Origin: Actinomycetes bacterium
GTDB taxonomy: Bacteria > Actinomycetota > Acidimicrobiia > Acidimicrobiales > Palsa-688
Assembly (NCBI GenBank): GCA_021847945.1
Contig: JAJZNG010000133.1
Coordinates: forward strand, 1-33,349
Direction of reading: 5' to 3'
DNA: 33,349 bases
Positions 8,244 through 16,718 of this stretch are shown piece after piece; position 1 is the first letter of the stretch, and each line of letters opens with the position of its first letter. The notes beneath the pieces were generated by a model, which ran no database searches, was not told the DNA's origin, and saw only the letters and a program-made list of their open reading frames with translations. The translations under genes were made by a program, and so were the position numbers.

Positions 8244-9772
8244 ACCGGAGCTTCCAGGTCCAGGCGGGGCCTGCGCTCGGGAGGGCGGAGCTCGCCGAGC
8301 AGGCTGAGCAGGTCGTCCCTGTCCGCCCTTCGAGCCGGGTCGTCCCAGAGGTTCACTCGCTGGAGCGGATCCTCGGCGAGGTTGTAGAGCTCCCCCTCGC
8401 TACCGTCATAGAGAGTCCCCGGCTTGTAGGCGGTGCAAACCCATTCGGAGGTGCTCACGGTGCGCAGGTGAACGTCGACGCCGTACAGCTCACTGTCCCA
8501 CTCAGTGAGGACACCCTCGTGGGTAGTTTCACTTGGCTTTGCGAGCACCGAACCTTGCATCCACCCAGCCCGGTCGATGCCGGCGATGGAAGCTATGGTC
8601 GGGGCAAGGTCGACGAGACCAACCGGAGTTGAGACCACCCCGGGCGTTGGCCGGCTAGAAAGAGCAGGGCGCCAGATGAGCGGAAGGCGCATCAGGGACT
8701 CTACGTGGTAGGGGCCTTTGAACAAGAGCCCGAAGTCACCTTGGAACTCGCCGTGGTCGGTGGTGAAGATGACGTCCACATCATGCTCCCATCCTCTAGC
8801 GGCGATAGCATCCATCACCCTACCGACAGCTTCGTCGATCAGTTCGCACTCCACAGCGTTTCTAGCGTTGACTTCCCTTACTTGGTCAGTTGTGAGAGTG
8901 GCAGGAACCCACTTCGGAGGAGCCTCGAAGTTCGATACCAACCTTCCCTCGTACCACATCTTCCAGTGGCGGGGTTTGGCGTCCAGGATCGCCTCGCGTT
9001 CGGACCTGTCCACGGGGTAGCCGACCGGTAGGGGCACTTGGCGCCAGTCAACCCGGGACATCTCGGACTGCGGCGGATCCCACGGGTGGTGCGGGTCGGG
9101 AAAGCTCATCCACGCGAACCAGTCGTCACCGGACCGGAGGGAGTCCAACCAAGCGATCGTGTGATCGGCGACCCAATCGGTGTGGTACCAGCCGCGCGGC
9201 ACGTGGTTCACGTGAACCTGGGGTGCACCGGTCTCGCCTCCCCCGGCGGAGTTCACCTCAAGGTCAGCGTCGAGAGCCGGATAGAACATGGCGGCGGCCT
9301 CGGGGTGATTCGCCCGCAGCCAGCGTGCGTAGTGGAGTTGCCCAGCAGAGCCGTGCGTCGCCAGCTCAAGGTGCTCGAAACCGCGGTGCTCGCCACCGGA
9401 GGGCACCGTTCCCGTCGCTGCCAGGGCATTCTCTGTGAAGCGCGTGAAGGGGTCAAGGAAAGGCTCGAAGTGGGCCTTTCCTATCAGTGCCGTCCTGTAA
9501 CCGTTTTCACGGAGCAAAGCAGCGACAGACGGTGCGTCGAGAGGGAGAGGCACGCCGTTCATCCACACCCCATGAGTGCTCGGGTGCTGGCCGGTGAGGA
9601 TTGTCGAACGCGACGGCATGCAAACCACCGACTGCGGCACCGCCCGTTCGTAACGGAAGCCCTGAGACGCCAAGCCGTCCACCACCGGGGTCCGTGCGAT
9701 CACACCACCGTTTACCCCGAGCGTGTCGTAGCGCTGCTGGTCGGTGGTGACCAGCAAAATCTTTCGGCCCAT
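8240..9772 (-). CDS. Type I sulfatase (formylglycine-dependent)
   Basis: A 510-residue alkaline-phosphatase-superfamily hydrolase. The N-terminal TTDQQRYD supplies metal-binding Asp and the pentapeptide CMPSR (Cys51) matches the C-x-P-S-R signature whose Cys is converted to formylglycine by the maturase FGE. A second metal motif, TTDHGEF, and the later LLFKGPYH are also typical. It should hydrolyse a sulfate ester (or a phosphonate monoester; the two groups are hard to separate by sight). No signal peptide is visible, so the enzyme is probably cytosolic. Its ATG shares one base with the stop of the upstream SRPBCC gene (TGATG), so it is translationally coupled and is the last gene of a minus-strand operon. 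No FGE gene is in the window. Confidence 0.88.
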   Translation of the reverse strand: MGRKILLVTTDQQRYDTLGVNGGVIARTPVVDGLASQGFRYERAVPQSVVCMPSRSTILTGQHPSTHGVWMNGVPLPLDAPSVAALLRENGYRTALIGKAHFEPFLDPFTRFTENALAATGTVPSGGEHRGFEHLELATHGSAGQLHYARWLRANHPEAAAMFYPALDADLEVNSAGGGETGAPQVHVNHVPRGWYHTDWVADHTIAWLDSLRSGDDWFAWMSFPDPHHPWDPPQSEMSRVDWRQVPLPVGYPVDRSEREAILDAKPRHWKMWYEGRLVSNFEAPPKWVPATLTTDQVREVNARNAVECELIDEAVGRVMDAIAARGWEHDVDVIFTTDHGEFQGDFGLLFKGPYHVESLMRLPLIWRPALSSRPTPGVVSTPVGLVDLAPTIASIAGIDRAGWMQGSVLAKPSETTHEGVLTEWDSELYGVDVHLRTVSTSEWVCTAYKPGTLYDGSEGELYNLAEDPLQRVNLWDDPARRADRDDLLSLLGELRPPERRPRLDLEAPV

Positions 9773-10167
9773 CAGCCTTCCCCTTCCAAGATCTCACGTA
9801 GGTGACGCAGAGAGGCACCAGCGGCGCCGGCTATCACCAGTGCCATGACGGCGGGGTCCGCGTCGGCTGCGTAGGAAACCAGACTTGTCCCGTCCCCGAG
9901 ATCGAACACGTCGATAGTAGATAGATGTTCGCGAAATAGCGCCGTGCCGATCCTGTACTGAAAGCGCCTCTGCAGAGAGTCGTTCGTGACGATAGTCTCG
10001 GGCATCGACATCCCGCTGGCGGTCAGGACTGTCCTCGTCGATCCTTCGACCGTCGCCGATTCGATGCCGTCGAACCATTCAGATATCCGAGTGGGATCAC
10101 CGACCAGTTCCCAAACCTGTTCGGCGGTCCGTCCTATGCGCATCTGTCGCCTGACGCTTGCTCTCAA
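9772..10167 (-). CDS. SRPBCC (START-like) family protein
   Basis: A 131-residue protein of the polyketide cyclase/START-like fold. The opening (RIGRTAEQVWELVGDPTRISEWFDGIESATVEG) has the classic pattern: a beta strand, then AxxVWxLVxDPxRxxxW, and it ends in a long amphipathic helix LRHLREIL. These proteins bind hydrophobic small ligands in a helix-grip pocket; no catalytic residue can be assigned. The start is TTG 10167 because GGGGAG lies 8 nt upstream; the later ATG at 10143 has no ribosome binding site. It lies 56 bp after the haloalkane dehalogenase and overlaps the sulfatase start by one base, so it belongs to the same operon. Confidence 0.78.
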   Translation of the reverse strand: MRASVRRQMRIGRTAEQVWELVGDPTRISEWFDGIESATVEGSTRTVLTASGMSMPETIVTNDSLQRRFQYRIGTALFREHLSTIDVFDLGDGTSLVSYAADADPAVMALVIAGAAGASLRHLREILEGEG

Positions 10168-10175
10168 CGTGGAAG

Positions 10176-10181
10176 CTCCCC
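10176..10181 (-). promoter_or_regulatory. Ribosome binding site deciding a TTG start
   Basis: GGGGAG on the minus strand, 8 nt before the TTG at 10167 of the SRPBCC gene. It favours the TTG over the internal ATG at 10143. Confidence 0.5.
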
Positions 10182-10223
10182 AACGGAGCGCTCTTGCGCT
10201 GCGTCACTAACCATCATCTGCGT

Positions 10224-11123
10224 TCAGCCTCGCTGTGCCATCAGCTCGACTAGGAACTCTGCTATCGCCGGGCCTTGGTCCTCCTGCAGAAAGTGACCCG
10301 CCCCTTCGATAGTCCGGTGCGGCTGGCCCTCGGTCCCAGGGATCCGGCCAAGGAAAACCCGCTCCCCTCCCTTGGTTATGGGGTCACTGTCACTAAACGC
10401 ACAGACGAACGGGCGTTCGAACCGCTCCAGCACCTCCCACGCGGCAAGGTTCGCTTTACGAGCGGGATCCTCGGTGGATGTCGGGACCAAGGCAGGGAAT
10501 ACCCGAGCACCAACTTTGTATGAGTCATCCGGGAACGGTGCGTCATAGGCTCTGACGACGCTCTGCGCCAGAGGCGTCTTGCATCCCCGCGATACGATGG
10601 CTCCGACGGGTAACTCCGGAGACTCTTGGCTGTAGCGCTGCCACGACAGGAATGCCTCGGTGGGTGGGCGGTCACCGGTCGGTAATCCGGTGTTCGATAC
10701 GACGACCCGGGAGAAAATATTAGGTTTCTCACCGACTAGGCGTAGACCTATCAGCCCACCCCAGTCTTGACAGTAGAGCGTCACATCCTCTAGGGCGAGA
10801 GCCCCAAAGACAAGGCTCGCCATCCACTCAACATGGTTTTGGTAGGAGTAGTCAGCCGACCTGGTGAGCTTGTCAGACCGGCCGAAGCCGACCAAGTCGG
10901 GTGCGACACAACGAATCCCGTGGGAGACCAGCGTCGGAATCATTTTCCTATACAGGTAGCACCATGAAGGCTCTCCGTGCATCAGAAGCGCCACCGGACC
11001 GCTGCGCGGCCCCTCGTCTAGATAGTGGATCCTTATACCGCCCGTGCTCTGCGCGTAATGAGGTTCGAAGTCGAATCCGTCGAGGTCTTCGAAGTATTCG
11101 TCGGGTGTGCGCAGCACTTCCAT
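10224..11123 (-). CDS. Haloalkane dehalogenase, HLD-I type
   Basis: A 299-residue alpha/beta hydrolase. The HGEPSW oxyanion motif (residues 50-54) and nucleophile Asp120 within CQDWGG are diagnostic of haloalkane dehalogenases rather than esterases, which would have Ser here. Trp121, next to the nucleophile, and Trp161 can serve as the two halide-stabilising residues of the HLD-I subfamily (DhlA type). The acid would be an Asp in FSDSDPIT (245 or 247) and the base His277 in GAGHF. Length is normal. The reaction is hydrolysis of a carbon-halogen bond to an alcohol and halide; the natural substrate is unknown. The gene follows the DUF3089 gene by 25 bp and precedes the SRPBCC gene, so it is inside an operon. 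Epoxide hydrolase is a less likely alternative. Confidence 0.87.
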   Translation of the reverse strand: MEVLRTPDEYFEDLDGFDFEPHYAQSTGGIRIHYLDEGPRSGPVALLMHGEPSWCYLYRKMIPTLVSHGIRCVAPDLVGFGRSDKLTRSADYSYQNHVEWMASLVFGALALEDVTLYCQDWGGLIGLRLVGEKPNIFSRVVVSNTGLPTGDRPPTEAFLSWQRYSQESPELPVGAIVSRGCKTPLAQSVVRAYDAPFPDDSYKVGARVFPALVPTSTEDPARKANLAAWEVLERFERPFVCAFSDSDPITKGGERVFLGRIPGTEGQPHRTIEGAGHFLQEDQGPAIAEFLVELMAQRG

Positions 11124-11148
11124 GGGTATCTCGATTCTTCCCGGGGCC

Positions 11149-12312
11149 TCAAGAGTTGTACTGAGACTCTAACATGGCAACGTCACTGACAAGGTTGCCG
11201 AGAGCCAGGTTGACGTCGTCTAGGTGGTACCCCCAGGTAGGCCCGAGTGAGGCCTTTACAAGAGGCCTGGTGTCTCCGGGGATGCCCGTCGGAGTCACCT
11301 GGAGCCACGTCGCCCCGCCAGCGGTCTTGCACTCGGCTGTATAAAGGTCCGGGTAGGTGACCCATGGAACCGCCCCGCTACCACGGAAGTAGGGCGACAG
11401 CAGGCCTGAGGTCCCGCCGACATCTGCTGGGTTGACACAAGCCACCTGTTGACCGGTAGAAGTCGTCTGCAATGACATGAGGCTCACCCCGCTGCCCGGC
11501 CTGCCGAACAGCGAATCCGGCGGCGGCTGGGAACCGAACGTCGAGTAGGCGATTGCGCAGCCCGGGACTTTTAGCGAGGTGCACAGGGGAATGTGCTTGA
11601 AGGTGGCTCCCACGACAGACCCGGTTGGAACCTGCAGGTTGCCGCCAGCGAGTATGGCGACGACTACACGCTTTAGGAGGGCAGGATTGTCGTCGACTTG
11701 CTCAGACAGGAGTCGGATCAGCATCGCAGCCCCCTGGGAGTGACCTATGAAGATGATCGGCCGACCGTCATTGTCGTGGCTGAGGTAGTAGCTCCAGTCG
11801 GCAAGCAGGCTTTGGTATGCCACATCCAGACCGGAGACGCCAGCGGTGAAGAGCCCGGCGACTGTCACCTGACGGTACATAGGTGCCCATACCCGACACA
11901 CTGAGGAGAAGCGGGAGGCCTGTTGCTCGGCTGCGTTGATCTCGGCGGGCTGGACTGTCAGGTTGGCGTTGTCTCCGCTCTCGGTGCTGACTGTCGGATA
12001 GACGTAGAAGCAGTCGAATGGAGAGTTTCCAGTGGGGCCGGCTTTTACCTGTGACGTGGTCCCGCTCGCCGTGACCGATTCGGCTTCCAGATTCGCAGTG
12101 CACGGGTCTGGGGTCGCTCCCGGCTGGCAAAGCCAGACCGGCTCTCCAGTAGTTGTCTCCCCTTCTGCCGGCGAGTTTGTCTGCGTAGATAGCGTGGTGG
12201 AAGTGGAGGCGTGGGGCAGGCTCGGCGATGACGACTTCGTAGGAGACGACCCACACGATGCGAGGATGAGAGCCAGCAGGACTAATAGTGCCGTCGAGAT
12301 GCGGATGCGCAT
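11149..12312 (-). CDS. DUF3089 lipoprotein, alpha/beta-hydrolase-like
   Basis: A 387-residue exported protein. The N-terminus is a lipoprotein signal: RIR, a hydrophobic Leu-rich core, then lipobox LASC with Cys at about residue 20, followed by a Ser/Thr-rich linker. From about residue 95 the DUF3089 domain begins (FDCFYVYPTVS), continues with RVWAPMYRQ and contains the nucleophile elbow GHSQG of an alpha/beta hydrolase. It is probably a membrane-anchored esterase or lipase outside the cell, with unknown substrate. A TAGCTT box 6 nt upstream of the ATG suggests that this is the leaderless first gene of the operon leading to the dehalogenase, SRPBCC protein and sulfatase. Confidence 0.85.
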   Translation of the reverse strand: MRIRISTALLVLLALILASCGSSPTKSSSPSLPHASTSTTLSTQTNSPAEGETTTGEPVWLCQPGATPDPCTANLEAESVTASGTTSQVKAGPTGNSPFDCFYVYPTVSTESGDNANLTVQPAEINAAEQQASRFSSVCRVWAPMYRQVTVAGLFTAGVSGLDVAYQSLLADWSYYLSHDNDGRPIIFIGHSQGAAMLIRLLSEQVDDNPALLKRVVVAILAGGNLQVPTGSVVGATFKHIPLCTSLKVPGCAIAYSTFGSQPPPDSLFGRPGSGVSLMSLQTTSTGQQVACVNPADVGGTSGLLSPYFRGSGAVPWVTYPDLYTAECKTAGGATWLQVTPTGIPGDTRPLVKASLGPTWGYHLDDVNLALGNLVSDVAMLESQYNS

Positions 12313-12318
12313 ACCCTG

Positions 12319-12324
12319 AAGCTA
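12319..12324 (-). promoter_or_regulatory. Putative -10 box of the DUF3089 operon (leaderless)
   Basis: TAGCTT on the minus strand, 6 nt before the ATG at 12312. It would drive the four-gene operon running to 8240. The gap to the upstream peptidase gene is 89 bp. Confidence 0.5.
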
Positions 12325-12401
12325 CCAATCCCCAGCAGCATCGGACGGTTTCGGCCCGAACCTCTCAACGTACGCGGGTTGCGCTACTGGGCCAATTCGA
12401 G

Positions 12402-13907
12402 CTAGGCGATAGGAGAAGCCGGACGGCCTCTGGTCCTTTCCGCGTGAGCTTCGAGCAAGTGGGCTGCCGAAAGCGTAACCGACTCTGCCGTGGGAATGTG
12501 AAGGCTCTCGTCGATGCTGTGGGCGTTGGATCCTGGTCCGAGCACGCCGGTGGCGACGATTTGGACCCCCGGAAAGCGCTTTCCCAGTGTGGCCAGGAAA
12601 GGTATTGTCCCGCCTTCACTCGTCCAGCCTGCCTTGCGCCCGAACGCCGTTGTCGATGCTTTGTCCAACGCCTCAAGCAGCCAAGGTGCGAGCCGAGGAC
12701 ACGACCAACCCGACGCCGGAGGGTGCGCTGTTACGGTTACTTTCGCGCCGGACGGTGGGTCTTGTTTCAAGACATCGACGATTGAGGCGGTTGCCGTCAC
12801 AGCATCCACAGACGGCGGCAGGCGGAACGAGAGATTGGCTGTCGTGCCAGCATGGACCACGTTCCCGCCTTCGCTCACAGAGGGCATGCCGTCGATACCG
12901 ATGACCGACATCGCCGGCCTCCACGCTTGTCTCAACAACCGCTCCGCAGGGCCGTCGCCGGCGAGCTCGACGCCTTCCAATACGGGAAGCTGACCTGCGA
13001 CGACGTCGCCAAGTTCACTAGCAAGGTCTTCGAGCCTACGAACCTGATCTGCGGGGGGTTGCGCCGAGAGTGCAGGTAGGAGCACTTCGCCTGTATCGGG
13101 GTCCTCCAAGCGGTTGAGAAGCTGGCGAAGCACACGAAAAGAGGAAGGCACGACGCCCGACGCCGTTCCCGAGTGCACTCCCCGCTCGAGAACCCTGATG
13201 TCGACTGTGACTACTGCGTTGCCTCGAAGCGATTGGGTCAGCCACAGCCGGTCAAAGGTTGGCGCCCCCGAGTCAAGGCAGACGAGCAGGTCTGTTCCCA
13301 CTAGCCTTTCGGTCAGCGCATCGAGGTGTGCTTCTAAGTCGGGGCTTGCGCTTTCTTCGCTTCCCTCTATCAAAACGACGCATCGGGGATGCCGCCGCCC
13401 GGCTTTTTCAACTGACTCGACGGCTAGGAGCGCAGCGAAAAGTGAGTAGCCGTCGTCTGCGGAGCCCCTTCCGTAGAGCCTGTCACCGCGAACTATAGGG
13501 CGGAACGGGTCCAGCCCGGGACTCCAGTTCCCCAGAGGTGGCTGCTTGTCGAAGTGACCGTACAGCATCACCGTTCCGCTCGCTTCGGGGTCGGTCGCGG
13601 GAATTTCGCAGACGAGCACCGGGGTGCGGCCTTCGAGGCGGTGGACGTCTACTCGTATGCCCCCAATAGGCCGGTTCTTCGCCCAGTCGGCCAAGAACTC
13701 CGCTGCCCGATCGAGGTGACCAGCCGTTGCCCATGCTGGATCGTAGGCGGGCGACAAACAGGGTATTTCCAGGTAGCGAGCCAAGACATCCAACGCCTCG
13801 TCGGCAAACCTGACTTTCATCGAAGTTTTCGGTGGCACCTTTTCACTGTAATCGTGACGCCATGCAGCCCCGAGCCCAACTGGGACGACCTCGCCGCAAG
13901 CTGACAT
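12402..13907 (-). CDS. M20 family metallopeptidase / dipeptidase
   Basis: A 501-residue co-catalytic zinc peptidase or amidohydrolase of the M20/M25/M40 group. Metal ligands follow the usual order: His in YGHFDKQPP (HxD), Asp in GRGSADDGYS, the Glu pair in IEGSEESAS, Asp in CLDSGAP and His in GSNAHSIDESL. The dimerisation domain sits between, with RGVHSGTASG. The architecture resembles CNDP-type dipeptidases, which cleave short peptides or N-acyl amino acids in the cytosol. The ATG at 13907 overlaps the larA stop by one base (TGATG) and an AAGGTG lies about 11 nt upstream, so coupled translation is likely. The conserved domain begins only at ATG 13820, which is the main alternative start. Its role beside the sugar-acid genes is unclear. 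Confidence 0.85.
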   Translation of the reverse strand: MSACGEVVPVGLGAAWRHDYSEKVPPKTSMKVRFADEALDVLARYLEIPCLSPAYDPAWATAGHLDRAAEFLADWAKNRPIGGIRVDVHRLEGRTPVLVCEIPATDPEASGTVMLYGHFDKQPPLGNWSPGLDPFRPIVRGDRLYGRGSADDGYSLFAALLAVESVEKAGRRHPRCVVLIEGSEESASPDLEAHLDALTERLVGTDLLVCLDSGAPTFDRLWLTQSLRGNAVVTVDIRVLERGVHSGTASGVVPSSFRVLRQLLNRLEDPDTGEVLLPALSAQPPADQVRRLEDLASELGDVVAGQLPVLEGVELAGDGPAERLLRQAWRPAMSVIGIDGMPSVSEGGNVVHAGTTANLSFRLPPSVDAVTATASIVDVLKQDPPSGAKVTVTAHPPASGWSCPRLAPWLLEALDKASTTAFGRKAGWTSEGGTIPFLATLGKRFPGVQIVATGVLGPGSNAHSIDESLHIPTAESVTLSAAHLLEAHAERTRGRPASPIA

Positions 13908-15211
13908 CAGCTGGGGGTCACCTTCGATGAGAGCCTGTAGAGTTGCTCACCCGCGCCACGAACGACAAGACTCCCCTCCTCGCCGGCCCATGCTGCTAGG
14001 TCGATGGTCGATGGGTCGAGGTAGTCGAGGTTGACCGAACGCACCACCTTCTCGGGGATACCAGTAGCCAGCGTAACGGTCACGCGTGCGCGCTCTCCGT
14101 CCAGATCGCTATAAGTTCCGGCTCCTCGAAGGTGGGTGGAGTGAGCCAGATCCCCCCAGTGATAGCCCTTGAAGCGGTCCCACTGCTTGACGTAGAAGTC
14201 ACGACAGTGATACCCGATGTCAACGACAGCGGGATGGGTGACGGCCAACTCCGTCACATGCGGCGCGTAGATGACCACCTGCCCGCCGTCAGCGACCACC
14301 GGTTCGACTTTGTAGAAGCCTTTGGCGCCGGTCCACATGTCGTCATACTTCCGTGGGAGAATTGACAGTACCTTACGTACAGGGGTGTTCAGGTATCGTA
14401 TATGTGTCTGGGCAGACACGTCTGCAGCGGCCTGCCAAGCTGCAGTCGGTTCGCCGAAAGCCAGAAAGTGCAATCCGTTCGACTCTGAAGCGTTGACCGC
14501 ACAAAAAGCCCAACGCTCGGAAGGTACCATCGAAGCGGCCTCGTCGATGAGGGCTCGGACCGGAGTGATTCCCCGAACCCCGATTATGTCAGCACTTGTT
14601 ATCAAAGCACCCAGCCAGTGGGACACGTCGATGAACTCATGGCCGGAGACCCCGGGGAAGAGGTACTTGTTCCCCCCGGAGAAGCCGACCACTTCGTGAG
14701 GAAAGACAGGTCCGACGATGAGAGTGACTTCATGGTCGACCACGGCCCGGTTGACCCTCACTGGCACGTCTTGGCTGATCGCTCCGTTGGACAGGTCCGC
14801 TATCTTCGCTGCTCTTATGGTCCCGAGAGTAACCAGAGAACCGGGATCCCAGCAGGCGTGATCCACCACGCGCATCCCCGGGAAGGTCTCGTCAAGCCCG
14901 CCAAGACGGTACCCAAGGTGGCGGGCGTGGGCTTGCGCCCCCATAGCTGCATGAGTGCCGAGCGCTACGAGAACAGTGAGCCTCGAAACCCTCCCTTTCA
15001 GGCAAGAGTACACAGACCTGACCAGAAGGGGAAGTGGACAGCTCCGGGTCGCGTCGGGCACCAACATGCACACGCTGCGACCGTCGAGGGGAACGCCCGA
15101 AAGCCGCTCATGTATGAACGTTTCTACCTCGTCCCCGGCCAGAAATCGTCCCGGACCGCCGACCGCAGCTGCCCCGTCCGGCGAGCTCGCTTCTATATCC
15201 TCGTGGGCCAC
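13907..15211 (-). CDS. LarA-family (nickel-pincer) 2-hydroxyacid racemase/epimerase; candidate D-mannonate/D-gluconate 2-epimerase
   Basis: A 434-residue member of the lactate racemase family (DUF2088). Residues known from LarA can be placed directly: PDATR (Asp53, Arg56), His118, His172 in PHEVVGFSGG, Lys182 in GGNKYLFPG (the Lys that binds the nickel-pincer cofactor), His198 in VSHW and Lys297 in TGAKGFYKVEP. The spacing His-10-Lys-16-His equals that of the characterised enzyme. Family members racemise or epimerise alpha-hydroxyacids at C2 by hydride transfer. The divergent neighbours make D-mannonate and phosphorylate gluconate, so C2 epimerisation of mannonate to gluconate is the inferred job. 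Start GTG 15211 has GGGGAG 10 nt upstream. Cofactor genes larB, larC and larE are not in the window. Lactate racemase is the alternative function. Confidence 0.85.
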   Translation of the reverse strand: MAHEDIEASSPDGAAAVGGPGRFLAGDEVETFIHERLSGVPLDGRSVCMLVPDATRSCPLPLLVRSVYSCLKGRVSRLTVLVALGTHAAMGAQAHARHLGYRLGGLDETFPGMRVVDHACWDPGSLVTLGTIRAAKIADLSNGAISQDVPVRVNRAVVDHEVTLIVGPVFPHEVVGFSGGNKYLFPGVSGHEFIDVSHWLGALITSADIIGVRGITPVRALIDEAASMVPSERWAFCAVNASESNGLHFLAFGEPTAAWQAAADVSAQTHIRYLNTPVRKVLSILPRKYDDMWTGAKGFYKVEPVVADGGQVVIYAPHVTELAVTHPAVVDIGYHCRDFYVKQWDRFKGYHWGDLAHSTHLRGAGTYSDLDGERARVTVTLATGIPEKVVRSVNLDYLDPSTIDLAAWAGEEGSLVVRGAGEQLYRLSSKVTPS

Positions 15212-15280
15212 TTGTCTTGCACTCCCCTACCTGATGGCGAGTAGTTGCGTCTAACGCTACTGCGGATGAGTATATGAAGA
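15212..15280. promoter_or_regulatory. Shared divergent promoter region, larA-like / uxaC
   Basis: A 69-bp gap separates the two divergent starts, so both promoters and any operator must lie here. An imperfect hairpin-like repeat, GTA(GTT)GCGT-CTA-ACGCTAC, at 15241-15260 could be an operator for a hexuronate-responsive regulator. On the minus side GGGGAG (15222-15227) is the larA ribosome binding site. On the plus side no good ribosome binding site is seen before ATG 15281. Confidence 0.4.
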
Positions 15281-16699
15281 ATGCCTTCGTCGTCTCGGTT
15301 GGAGCTGAACCCTGATCGCCTCCTGCCGGGGGATCCCCAGCAGCGGCGTATCGCTCGTCAACTCTACGAGGCGGTCAAGGAACTGCCAGTGATCTCACCG
15401 CACGGCCACGTCGACCCCCGCATCCTGGCCGAGGACGTCCCCTTCAGGGATCCGGCCGGTCTTCTCATATCACCGGATCACTACGTGACCCGCCTGCTTC
15501 ACGCAGACGGCGTGAGCCTCCACGACCTCGGAGTGGGCCGCCAGGCGCTCTCTGAGGACGAAGCCAGGCGAGCGTGGAGACACCTATGCGAGCACTGGAA
15601 AGTGTTCGCTGGGACGCCTGTGCGGTTCTGGCTCGAGGCTGAGTTGGTGGAGATATTCGGGGTAACTTTGCGACCGTCGGCGCAGACAGCCGACACCATC
15701 TTCGAACAGGTCACCGACTGCCTCGGTCAGAACGCCTACAAGCCACGGGCGCTTTACGATCGTTTCAAAGTCGAAGTGCTCACAACAACCTTCGACCCAT
15801 GTGACGATCTTTCCATCTATGACATGCTCTTCAATGACCCCACCTGGGCAGGGAAGGCTATCCCAGCGTTTCGCCCGGACCGCTACCTTGAGCTCGCGCG
15901 GCCGGACTGGCCGAAGCTGGTCGGGCAACTCGGAGAGGCTGCGGGGGTGGACACCGGGGACTACCGAGGCTTCTTGGAGGCCCTTGAGCAACGCCGGCGC
16001 TTCTTTGTCGACCACGGCGCGACCTCAGCTGACCACAGCCACTTCGATGCGCGGACTGATCCTCTCGAAGCGGCCGAAGCGGGGAGGATCTATCGGGTTG
16101 CTCTGGCTGGGACCGCCAACAGCGACGAAGCGGCCGCCTTCCGCCGGCACATGATGCTGGAGATGGCACGGATGTCGTGTGAGGACGGGCTCGCGATGAC
16201 GCTTCACTCTGGGATCAGACGCAACCACCATCGGCCGACTGAGGCTGTCTTCGGCTCCGACACTGGCTGCGACATCCCAGTCGGGGTGGAGTTCACAGAG
16301 GCTCTGCGCCCCCTACTAGAACGTTACGGCACCGCCGCAGGCTTCCATCTGGTCGTCTTCACTGTGGACGAGACCGTCTGGTCGCGCGAACTGGCTCCTC
16401 TGGCCGGCTTTTACCCGTCGGTGTATGTAGGAGTACCCTGGTGGTTTCTCGATGCTCCGGATGCCATTAGGCGGTTCCGGTCTGCCGTGACAGAGACAGC
16501 CGGATTCTTCAAGACTTCCGGGTTCGTGGACGACACCCGTGCCTTCTGCTCCATACCGGCACGCCATGACATGGCGAGGCGCGTCGACGCCGGCGTGCTG
16601 GCCGGGTTGGTCGCCGAGCACCGCTTGAACGAGGAGGAGGCGGCCGAGATCGCGGCTGCCCTGGTTACAGAGCAGCCTAGGCGGGCGTTTAAACTTTGA
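15281..16699 (+). CDS. uxaC: Glucuronate isomerase (uronate isomerase)
   Basis: A 472-residue enzyme of the amidohydrolase superfamily that converts D-glucuronate to D-fructuronate (and galacturonate to tagaturonate), the first step of cytosolic hexuronate breakdown. The N-terminal VISPHGHVDP carries the HxH metal motif (His41, His43). It is followed by PDHYVTRLLHADGV, which is strongly conserved in UxaC, and near the C-terminus by GVPWWFLDAPDAIRRFR and FCSIPARHDMARR. Length is normal for the family. ATG 15281 is taken as the start because the conserved region begins soon after it. It is the first gene of a plus-strand operon with uxuB (19-bp gap) and the gluconokinase, and is divergent from the LarA-like gene. 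Confidence 0.93.
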   Translation: MPSSSRLELNPDRLLPGDPQQRRIARQLYEAVKELPVISPHGHVDPRILAEDVPFRDPAGLLISPDHYVTRLLHADGVSLHDLGVGRQALSEDEARRAWRHLCEHWKVFAGTPVRFWLEAELVEIFGVTLRPSAQTADTIFEQVTDCLGQNAYKPRALYDRFKVEVLTTTFDPCDDLSIYDMLFNDPTWAGKAIPAFRPDRYLELARPDWPKLVGQLGEAAGVDTGDYRGFLEALEQRRRFFVDHGATSADHSHFDARTDPLEAAEAGRIYRVALAGTANSDEAAAFRRHMMLEMARMSCEDGLAMTLHSGIRRNHHRPTEAVFGSDTGCDIPVGVEFTEALRPLLERYGTAAGFHLVVFTVDETVWSRELAPLAGFYPSVYVGVPWWFLDAPDAIRRFRSAVTETAGFFKTSGFVDDTRAFCSIPARHDMARRVDAGVLAGLVAEHRLNEEEAAEIAAALVTEQPRRAFKL

Positions 16700-16718
16700 C
16701 GTCAGGGCAAGGCACGAT

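Noticed and set aside
9038-9805. 255-codon open frame on the plus strand
   Set aside because: It is antisense to the well-supported sulfatase, with shadow composition and no domain.
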